64,000 nucleotides of DNA from Verticillium longisporum (lineage: Eukaryota; Ascomycota; Sordariomycetes; Glomerellales; Plectosphaerellaceae), in assembly GCA_019188255.1 (NCBI GenBank), contig JAETXT010000001.1, positions 1,860,001 through 1,924,000 of the forward strand, written 5' to 3'. Shown here piece after piece: positions 56,139-64,000 of this stretch (positions within the stretch are counted from its first letter, which is position 1; the number at the start of each line of letters is the position of its first letter). The notes beneath the pieces were generated by a model. It was given only the letters and a program-made list of their open reading frames with translations. It made no database searches and was not told where the DNA came from. A program made the position numbers and the translations under genes.

Positions 56139-56817
56139 GATGCAAGTTGAATCGAGTGCAGTCGAATGGGTTCCAATGCAAGGAGGCGAATGGGGTTCGG
56201 CGAGGGGAACAACTTTACTGTACAGCAGAATGGGTTTGGCTCGAACCAGGAGGTACTCAAAAATTCACTAACTTCAGGGAGCTGATTGCTCGAGCCAGCC
56301 TGCCGCGGCCAACGAGTCTAACCCCAGTACAGCCTGATAAGCGGGGCACCCGGCGCCGAACGCCGTCTACCAAAAGGGGGCCCCTTTCCTCCGCGCGACA
56401 GGAACGGACGGGCAGGAGGTGCACTGCCACATGTACGAAGCAGTTGGTGTGGCGCTCATTGTCCCAAGCAGTGGAGGTCACAGGCCACAGGTCATTCGTC
56501 ACCGAAGCTTCTCGACGACAGTCGTCGTCCTTGCAGTTGCCTCCATGTCAGCAGCGGCGACACTCGAGTTTTGGATTTCCTCGTCAGAACTACCTTACTC
56601 ACAGCCTCCCCGAGTCTTCTTGACATCAAGACTCACCGGCCTTTTCCGACAAAGATCAGTTTGATTTCTTGTCATATTACCCACGTAGAATTACCACAAG
56701 CGCACTCGTAGCGCAACGACTCAACAGCGCACTCCGTCCGCCTTATTGCCGTACAATTCTCGTTGCATTCAAACTTGGCCAGCAACGCGGCTCGCCTTCA
56801 CCTGCTACACGCCCGTC
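56139..56817. promoter_or_regulatory. Divergent promoter region of GDA1 and the PPPDE-thioredoxin-PUL gene
   Basis: 679 bases between two divergent ATGs. Short overlapping ORFs on both strands are not convincing and I recognise no specific factor site. Confidence 0.35.
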
Positions 56818-58659
56818 ATGGAGGTCGCACTCTTCACGTACGATCTTTCACAGGGCCTCGCGCGGCAAATGTCCCAAGGGTTCCTTGGGTTTCAACTCGA
56901 CGCGATTTATCACACTTCTATCCACTTGAATGGGCTCGAATACGTTTACGATGGCGGAATAGTCGCAATCAGGCCAGGGTCTTCGCATCTCGGCAGACCG
57001 ATGCAGAGGATACCGCTCGGAACGACAGAGCTTCCAATGGATGTGATAGAAGAGTTCTTGGACTCACTGAGACCCATTTTTACTCTCGAGGTGAGTGAGG
57101 CTGTTTCGACGTTCACTCACCCCCATATAATGGATGCTCAACGTCGGTTCGGCTTACATCCTTCGACGCTTGCTGACAGGTGCTGGGATTAACAGGCTTA
57201 CGATCTGTGGAAGCACAACTGCAACAACTTTTCGGATTCATTCGCCAAGTTCTTGGTTGGCAAAGGAATCCCAGATCATATCATCAACATGCCCCAGGCT
57301 GTTATGGATTCCCCCATGGGAAGGATGCTCCTCCCTCAGCTGAACCAGACAGTCAATTCCATGCGTCAGAACGGAGGTATACTTGGGATTCAGAACAACG
57401 CCGCAGCCCAGCCCCAGTCTACTCCGTCACAACCACCGAGAAGCAAGGTCGTGACGGCTGGCACTATGCAGGAGCTCAGTGCCGCCTTGGAGACTGCAAA
57501 GACGTCCTGTGCAGTCGTCTTCTTCACCATGAGCACATGTGGACCCTGCAAGATGCTCTACCCCGAGTATGAGCAACTGGCCGTCGACGTGGCCGACAAG
57601 GCTGTGCTCATCAAAATCGACATCAACCGGGCAACAGACGTTGCCACCACCTTCAACGTGCGTGCGGCGCCTACATTTGCGACCTTTGTACACGGTGAGA
57701 AACAATACCAATGGACTGGAGCGACACCCCACGCCTTACGGGAAAAGGTCCAGCTTTTGGTGCAGATGGCTTGGCCCCGCCATCCCCACGAGCTGTTGAA
57801 TCTGCCCAACTTTGTGAGTCCTGGTGCCAAACCAGTGCTTTACACCAAAGTACCACCACTACAGAAGCTGCTGGCCAAAATGGGCGATGCGGCCAGTGAC
57901 CCGGCTGTGCAAGCCATCAGGCGTTTCATCGAGAGTCGTGACCAGAACGGCCCTTCACAGGCGGTCCTGCCTGATATGCGTCCATTCGCCGACTTTCTCC
58001 GACGCTCGACTCAAACACTATCTAAAGAGACCTTTTTCGCCGTGACAGACCTCCTGAGGTGCGCCCTGATCGACCCTCGAGTAAGCGGCCATTTCGCAGA
58101 AGAGCACGACCATCAGACGCTCAACAGCATCATCGGGCTGGTCAATACCAGTACAGACGCCCCTTATGCCCTCCGACTCGTGACTTTACAAGCAGCCTGC
58201 AACCTTTTCTCTACACAGCTTTATGCGGACCAGATTCTTCAAAATGAGCTCATCAGAGAGCCCGTCGTGCAACTCATCTCATCGAGCTTCCTCGACGACA
58301 ACCATAACAACGTGAGAGTCGCCGCATCTTCTCTCATGTATAATGTGGCCCTGGCGAGTAGCAACGCGAAGAAGACGAAATCAGGCGACGGCTTGCCGGA
58401 GGCTGAACAAGTTGAGCTTGCCGCTTCTGTCCTCGAAGCCATCGGGCAGGAAGAGGCATCGCCAGAGGCTCTCCAAGGAATGTTGCTCGCGCTTGGTCAC
58501 TTGGTCTATTGCGCGGCGATTGACGGAGAGCTGGCCGACTTGCTGCGCACCATGGATGCTGAAGCCACTGTGCTTGGAAAGAAGAAGCTGTTTCCCAAGG
58601 AGAAGCTCGTGGTCGAGGTTGGATCGGAGTTGTTGGGCAAGGGATTAAAGCGGAAGTAG
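56818..58659 (+). CDS. PPPDE (DeSI) peptidase - thioredoxin - PUL fusion protein
   Basis: Three domains in one 578-aa protein. PPPDE, residues 1-125: a papain-fold DeSI-type peptidase (deSUMOylating or deubiquitinating) with catalytic His32 in AIYHTSIHL and Cys100 in KHNCNNFSDSF. Thioredoxin-like, about 180-280: active site STCGPCK at about 204-210, with FNVRAAPTFATF supplying the cis-Pro. PUL, about 300-575: armadillo-like repeats (RFIESRDQNG, LRLVTLQAACNLFS, NVRVAASSLMYNVALAS), the Cdc48/p97-binding domain known from Ufd3/PLAA. Exons 56818-57090 and 57196-58659 flank a 105-bp intron that splits the PPPDE domain between His and Cys. A likely role is redox-linked processing of ubiquitin-like modifiers with Cdc48; that is inference. 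The same fusion is known in other filamentous fungi. Confidence 0.93.
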
Positions 58660-59202
58660 ATGGAAACACGGCGTTTCGTTTGCAAGTCTAGATTTAGTTT
58701 TGTTAGGATGGGATGGACGACATTATGATAGACATGTAGGATAGGTACATGGAGTGAATTTAAGAGCAGGATGGATTGAGGGTTTGCACCGCCAAGGTTG
58801 TGCCGTGACACCACCCAGTTGAGTCCTCCACACTCGTTGCTCTCTAGTGCGCGGGGGAACGTACTTTGGCGCTGGTGCTACAGCGGCAGTGACGGCATCA
58901 AAACAAACAGAAAGGCACCAAACACAGAAAACAATCTCGTACCATTACACCGAGCACAACTACTCATCACACCTACAGGAGAACTCTGGTCCTCTCTTCC
59001 GAATCATCAGAATTGCGAAGGACAACTTGAATCAGTCTGTCTTGTCACTGCCACTGCCACTGCCACGCCACACTTGGCCACGCCACACTGGCCATCCCTG
59101 CCCATCGACACCTCGCGGTCGATCCGGCAACCGCTGCCCCACCGTAGCTGCCTCGATTGGGCAACCAAGTAAACATCGACCGGGGGGGGGGCTTCATGGA
59201 AT
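58660..59202. other. Spacer, no gene seen
   Basis: 543 bases between two plus-strand genes, with the 3' flank of the fusion gene and the 5' flank of the kinesin gene. A GCCACT-type short repeat lies at 59047-59070 and a G9 run at 59183-59191. Confidence 0.4.
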
Positions 59203-61160
59203 GTGATGTGGGCTGTTCAACGTCAACGCTTCCGCAAACTCGTCGAGCAACTCAATGAGACACTGCTTGGAATGGCTCTGGACAACCGCCTGATGCCCGC
59301 CGCCGCCGCCCCCGCCGCTACTCCCGAACTGCGGACCATCCGCTCATCTGCCTCGACCCCGTCGCTGCGCTCTCGCGATGGAACTATCCCGCTACACGCC
59401 AGAATGGACGGAGGAGGCAACGTACGGGTGGTCGTCCGCGTGCGGGCGTTCCTGCCCCGAGGTGAGTTTTTTTTTTTCCAGCTGCGTCGAGGCCAAGATG
59501 GATGACTGACGGCAGAATGCCACGCTCCGCAGAAATCAACCGCGGCGCCGAATGCCTCATCGAGATGAACCCCATGACCCAGGAGACGACGCTGCTCGTG
59601 CCCAACGACAACGACCCGGCCAACTCGCGCGCCAAGTCGCGCAAGGTGATCGAGGAGAAGAGTTTCACGTTTGACAACTCGTTCTGGAGCCACGACGCAA
59701 CGGACAAGCACTATGCGCCGCAGGAAGAAATTTACAACACCCTCGGCGAGGAGTTCCTCGACCACAACTTTGAGGGCTACCACACATGCATCTTCGCCTA
59801 CGGCCAGACGGGGTCCGGCAAGAGCTACACCATGATGGGCACGCCGGACCAGCCGGGCCTGATCCCACGGACGTGCGAGGATCTCTTTGAGCGCATCGAG
59901 GCGGCGCAGAACGAGACGCCCAATATTTCCTACAACGTCAGGGTGTCGTACTTTGAGGTCTACAACGAGCACGTGCGCGACCTGCTGGTGCCCGTCGTGC
60001 CCAACAAGCCGCCCTACTACCTCAAGATCCGCGAGTCGCCGACCGAAGGCCCCTACGTCAAGGATCTCACCGAGGTGCCGGTGCGCAGCATCAACGAGAT
60101 TCTGCGGTACATGAAGAACGGAGACGATTCGCGAACGACGGCCAGCACCAAGATGAACGACACGAGCAGTCGAAGTCACGCGGTTTTCACCATTATGCTG
60201 AAGCAGATTCATCACGACATGGAGACGGACGAGACGACGGAGCGAAGCTCGCGCATCCGACTGGTGGATCTCGCCGGCAGTGAGCGCGCCAAGGCAACGG
60301 AAGCAACGGGCGCACGGCTCCGGGAGGGCAGCAACATCAACAAGTCGCTGACGACGCTCGGGCGCGTCATAGGCGCGCTGGCCGACGCGAAGCAAAAGGG
60401 TCGCAAACGAAAAGACGTGGTGCCGTACCGTGACTCGATCCTCACGTGGCTGCTCAAGGATTCGCTCGGCGGCAACAGCAAGACGGCCATGATTGCGTGC
60501 ATTGCGCCGTCGGACTACGAGGAGACGCTCTCGACGCTGCGCTACGCGGACCAGGCCAAGCGGATCCGCACACGGGCCGTCGTCAACCAGGACCACGTGT
60601 CGGCGGCGGAGCGAGACGCACAGATTGCGGAGATGGCGGAGGAGATCAGGGTGTTGCAGCTCTCGGTGTCGGAGTCGCGACGGCGCGAGAAGGACACGAC
60701 ACAGGACCAGGAGGCGCGCCTCGAGGACTACCAGAAGAGCGTCGTGGCGATGCAGCGCATGATGGAGGAGAAGAGCCTCGTGGCGGAGGGCAAGATCCGC
60801 AGCCTGCAGACGGAGAACGAAGCGCTCCGGCTGCACCTCAAGCTGGCGCTGGAGAGCCTCAAGAACCCGATCCCGGCGGTGCCCCTGAAGGCGGTGGAGG
60901 AGCAGCAGAAGAGCATCGGGGAAGAAGCAGGCGACGACGACGACAAGGAAAACGAGGACAGCTTGGTGTCCTACGACGGCGATTCGGACAGCACGGCGTA
61001 TGACTCGGAGGCGGGCGGTGAGGAAGACGAGACGCAGGATTACATGAAGAGCCTGCTCCAGGACCTGGGCATGTTCCGGAGGAAGATTGGAGACGACATG
61101 GGCCGGTGGATGGAGCAGGGGGGCGCGAGGACGCCGCTGGGGGCCAGGCTCAATGTGTGA
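59203..61160 (+). CDS. Short kinesin-3 family motor (UncB/NcKin3-like)
   Basis: Microtubule plus-end motor with an N-terminal motor domain and a truncated tail. Exons are 59203-59461 and 59533-61160; the 71-bp intron has a T11 run and joins FLPR to EINRGAE. P-loop GQTGSGKS lies about residue 179, switch I NDTSSRSH about 295, switch II DLAGSE about 332, and the neck STLRYADQAKRIR just after. A short coiled coil (about 435-530) and an acidic tail follow, ending in GARTPLGARLNV. No FHA or PH domain follows, unlike Unc104/KIF1A, so this fits the short kinesin-3 subgroup found in filamentous fungi, which moves endosomes or other organelles. Length about 628 aa from the ATG at 59203; the ATG at 59272 (MALDNRLMP) is an equally good start. 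Confidence 0.9.
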
Positions 61161-61870
61161 GGCAGCCAGGGACGGCGGGAGCCGTCTGGGGGAATCTCCG
61201 GTGGAATCAGTCTGGTGGAATCAGTCTGGAGGGTTTTCATTTGTGACGACAAACGACAGCAGCGTGGTGTTTCTCGGCGTTGGGTATTTCCTCTCTGTTT
61301 CTCTCTATTTCTGTCTCTGGGTAAGGTGAGCAAGGACAGGCGGTTCTCGGGTGCTGCGTCATGCAGGGCGTTTCAAGAATGTCGACGGGGCGCCAGGCCC
61401 GGGTAGAAGAAACCAATGATTCCCCTTTACGAGATTTGCGAGTCGTGTGCGTTGCATTCTGCGTGATGGACCTGCAACGCTTGAGGAGGTGAGGCGAGAC
61501 TGACACTCGGGAAGCGGCACGCGTGGAAGGAAGAGAAATCTAAGGACGGTAGGGTACCACGTAGGTGTATGAGGATACAATGTACAATGTACAATGTAGC
61601 CGAGCGGCCCCTGATCCGGAGAGCGAGAAGCCCAAGGCGATCTGGTGGTGGTCGAGGCCATGGGATGAAAAGGGGGGGAGATGGGACGACGAGGGACAGG
61701 CGCCGTTGCACACAGGGACTCGGGGGCCGGCCTGAGCCCCCTGGCATGGCCTGAAACGGGACCGTCTGTTGTCTCGCTGCGTGCCTAGGAACGAGGAACG
61801 GCGTCCTCTCAAACACATGTCCCCGATGGCCCTGCCAGGGCAAGCAGGGGTCCGAGGGCCAGTGCCAGGT

Positions 61871-61920
61871 GCCCTGGTGCTGGTGCCCTGGTGCCCTGGT
61901 GCCCTGGTGCCCTGGTGCCC
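61871..61920. repeat. 8-bp tandem repeat GCCCTGGT
   Basis: Five to six near-perfect GCCCTGGT units, one of them shortened. Confidence 0.92.
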
Positions 61921-62447
61921 AGGCTGGCCGCCTGCTGCTCGACCTGTCACTGGACGCTATTCGCCAGCCCAGGCGCTGAGAGGTATCCAGTCAGCCCTGG
62001 GTCCGGGGTCAGGGGAGAGGCACACCTTGAAGCGCAACGGGAACAAGGCACTCGGCAGTCCTGACCAGCTGCCAGCTCCCCCATCTTGGTGGCATGTCTT
62101 CCGGGGCCCGTCCGTCCACTGAAGCTCCCCTGGAAATGTTACACTCGGCAGCACCAGCACCAGCTCCAGCACCCGCACCAGCACCAGCGTGAAGCGCAGT
62201 CGTCCCTGAACTGCCCTGATTTCTGGTGATGTACATACCTTAGTACCATGTACAGCAACGTCGTCGCAGGCTTGCTTTCCAAGGTTGCGCAAGGTACACA
62301 CACGTTCATCTCTGGCATGACTTGGCTTGCGTGTCTTTCTTGTTTCGCTCCCCCTTTTCCCTTGTCTCCTCACCGCCGCATTCTTCCCACGGTCATCGCC
62401 CAGCCTCACTCACCCTGCTTAACCTGTTTAAGGAGGTACCTGGCTTC

Positions 62448-62482
62448 GTCCTCCTCCTCCTCCTCCTCCTCCTCCTCCTCCT
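62448..62482. repeat. (TCC)n triplet repeat
   Basis: About eleven TCC triplets in the leader region of the eIF4E gene. Confidence 0.93.
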
Positions 62483-62507
62483 TGGCTCTTTGTCTTCTCC
62501 CGTCTCC

Positions 62508-62572
62508 CCCCGGTACTGCCTGAAGTCCCCCGGTACTGCCTGAAGTCCCCCGGCACTGCCTGAAGTCCCACG
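62508..62572. repeat. 20-bp tandem repeat, three copies
   Basis: The unit CCCCCGGTACTGCCTGAAGT repeats three times with 20-base spacing, with a single-base change in copy 3 and an imperfect end. Confidence 0.9.
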
Positions 62573-62817
62573 GTACTTGCCTGACCTGCATGCACCAGCG
62601 ACCAGTGCCTCATCGCTGCCCCCACCTTCTCAACGGTGTCCTCTGCACCAACTGACGTGCATTCCTGCCCCTCACCCTCTTTGTCGGTTGCCCCTCGACG
62701 ACGGGTCTGCATCGAAACGAGCCTCCATCTTCTTCCTTTCTCTCCCTCTCTCTTTCTCTGTAGGGAAGAACAAGTACCCAACAAACACAGCACGCACCCA
62801 GCCCACCCGCCTCCATC

Positions 62818-63654
62818 ATGGCGATGCGACCAACCCTCTTCACGCGGGACCTCTCCGGCCTCTCCCAGAGCTCCGATCCCAACTCGCCCAACGTCGGCTC
62901 CCCCGCCGAGCAGCGCGACGATGCCAAGCGCAACTTCCTCAAGGCCATGCGGCCCCTCCCTACGCAGCACTACTGGCATGTGTACTTTGACAAGTGCGCT
63001 CCCCTGTCCTCTTTCCTGGAAGAAGTCCTGTCCCAGCAGCAGGAGCAGCAGCAGGAGCAGCAGCAGAGCTGACACGCCGCCAGACAGTCCAAGGACCAGC
63101 AGACGGCCGACGGCGACGAGTACAAGTCGCAGCTCGAGCAGCTCGGCACGCAGATCGAGTCGGTGCAGGACTTTTGGAAGTACAACAACAACACGCCCGT
63201 CGACCAGATCCGCACGCGCGAGTCCATCTACCTCTTCAAGCAGGGGTTCAAGCCCGTGTGGGAGGACCGCCGCAACATCAGCGGCGGCTCGTGGACCTTC
63301 CGCGTGCCCAAGGCCATTGGCCCCGACGTCTGGACGCGCGTCCAGCTGCTGGCCATTGGCGAGGAGCTGCAGGACGTGCTCGACGACGGCGACCAGCTCT
63401 GCGGCGTCGGCCTCTCGGTCCGCTTCAACGCCCACCTCATCTCCGTCTGGCACCGCGACGCCTCCAAGAAGAAGTCGGTCGACGCCATCCTGCGCTGCGT
63501 CCTCGACCAGCTGCCCGCCGAGCTGCGGCCCAAGCCCGACAATTCCTTTTACAAGCGCCACCAGGACCACCAGGGCTTCAAGGCGCCGCCCGAGCTGCAG
63601 GCCGTGCTCGACTCGCAGAAGCGCGCCGACGACAAGGCGGCGGCCGAGGTGTGA
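62818..63654 (+). CDS. eIF4E family cap-binding protein
   Basis: Translation initiation factor 4E or a 4EHP-like relative, which binds the mRNA 5' cap in the cytosol. Exons 62818-62993 and 63084-63654 (intron 90 bp, rich in CAG/GCAGGA triplets) give 248 aa with no frame break. The core has HYWHVYFD (52-59), VQDFWKYNNNTP, IYLFKQGFKPVWEDRRN with the conserved Trp-Glu that stacks on the cap, GGSWTFRVPK, and ISVWHRDASKK. The N-terminal 45 residues are Ser/Pro-rich. The exact paralogue (eIF4E1 versus 4EHP) cannot be settled by eye. The splice is supported by the exact continuation YFDKQSKDQQ. Confidence 0.92.
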
Positions 63655-64000
63655 GAGGGCCCATATGGGGGACGTGGTCCGAAGGAGGGGCACGAGACGG
63701 AAGGAGACAAGAATTCGCGGCGGGACAATCATCTAGTATGCATTTTTGTGGGCGTTTCTGAGCATTTGACACGTATATAACCGGGTTGCGGAGAGGCTTC
63801 GCGCCACGCACAGCTTGACGAGCAGGAGCCCGCGCAGGGGCGGGCGAACATATACAACGAGTGGGGGGTCTACAGCGAGATGCCGTGGTGAGGCGTATAT
63901 GTTGTTCATTTGACCATGTGCTCATTGTGATCATGTGCTCGTGGTGATCATGTGCTCATTGTGATGGTTGTGCTCGTTGTGATAGTTGTGCTCCTTGCCG
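63655..64000. other. 3' flank of the eIF4E gene; TATATAA motif and minisatellite
   Basis: Non-coding to the end of the window as far as visible. GTATATAACC at about 63773-63782 could be a TATA box for a gene beyond the window. The last 90 bases are a minisatellite. Confidence 0.4.
63911..63995. repeat. 16-bp minisatellite at the window end
   Basis: A unit of about TGTGATCATGTGCTCA repeats at least five times with 16-base spacing (the TGTGCTC core at about 63918, 63934, 63950, 63967 and 63983) and increasing divergence in the last two copies. It may continue past 64000. Confidence 0.92.

Larger units (their letters stand above)
61161..62817. other. 1.65-kb spacer with several tandem repeats
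   Basis: No gene is seen. It carries three separate tandem repeats (an 8-bp GC-rich one at 61871-61920, TCC triplets at 62448-62482, and a 20-bp unit at 62508-62572) and a GCACCA/CAGCAC run at 62147-62192. C/T-rich sequence before 62818 is the leader of the eIF4E gene. Confidence 0.5.

Noticed and set aside
59223..60836. Long antisense ORF (537 codons) opposite the kinesin gene
   Set aside because: It is the mirror of a GC-rich coding sequence with strong third-position bias. The kinesin on the plus strand explains all conservation.

Overview
The window is nuclear DNA from a filamentous ascomycete, most likely a Sordariomycete. The evidence is the set of genes (a COMPASS-type SET1, an LYS9 saccharopine reductase, a Golgi GDPase, a fused PPPDE-thioredoxin-PUL protein, a Ypt7/Rab7 gene with six introns), the short introns (mostly 50-90 bp with GTRNGT donors and YAG acceptors), the moderately high GC coding sequence, and the loose spacing of about one gene per 3 kb. 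I cannot name the genus. I see no rRNA, tRNA, CRISPR, virus or complete transposon.

Layout. Positions 1-393 hold the 3' end of an unidentified acidic-tailed protein. 1518-5424 (+) is the H3K4 methyltransferase SET1. 6040-7183 (-) is a JmjC/cupin hydroxylase of the JMJD7 type and 7620-8761 (-) a Gre2-like reductase. After 2.8 kb of repeat-rich spacer come a SCAP-like sterol sensor (11612-15136, +) and a 14-3-3-like protein (16491-17468, -). A 5 kb gene-poor stretch follows, with one small Cys-rich ORF (22625-22825) near its end. Next are a SANT/Myb-like protein (23153-24604, -), a DUF4202 protein (25614-26222, +) and an FMN-dependent 2-hydroxyacid oxidase ending in SRL (26774-28131, +). Almost 7 kb of gene-poor DNA leads to a conserved fungal protein (35033-35856, +). 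SPB1 (36393-39135, -) and LYS9 (39618-41355, +) share a divergent promoter. Then come a CDT2-like WD40 protein (42212-44616, +), a tail-anchored heme oxygenase-like protein (45218-46471, -), an EamA-type transporter (48445-49838, -), YPT7 (51043-52027, -), a magnesium-chelatase/MoxR-like protein (52661-53901, +), GDA1 (54220-56138, -), the PPPDE-thioredoxin-PUL protein (56818-58659, +), a short kinesin-3 (59203-61160, +) and an eIF4E family member (62818-63654, +).

The genes do not form a pathway cluster. They are housekeeping functions: chromatin, ribosome biogenesis, lysine synthesis, vesicle traffic, Golgi glycosylation, sterol sensing, redox and translation.

The most striking result of reading the frames by hand is that five genes (SET1, the JmjC gene, the FMN oxidase, the CDT2-like gene and the chelatase-like gene) each carry one or more 1-nt reading-frame breaks, mostly at short homopolymers, while their conserved sequence continues in the next frame. 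Consensus error in the assembly is the simplest explanation, but it matters for anyone annotating this window. The second pattern is a family of GGTA/TACC tetranucleotide clusters with TAGGTACC-like palindromes, scattered through the spacers and once inside an LYS9 intron. I did not find a convincing new biological system.
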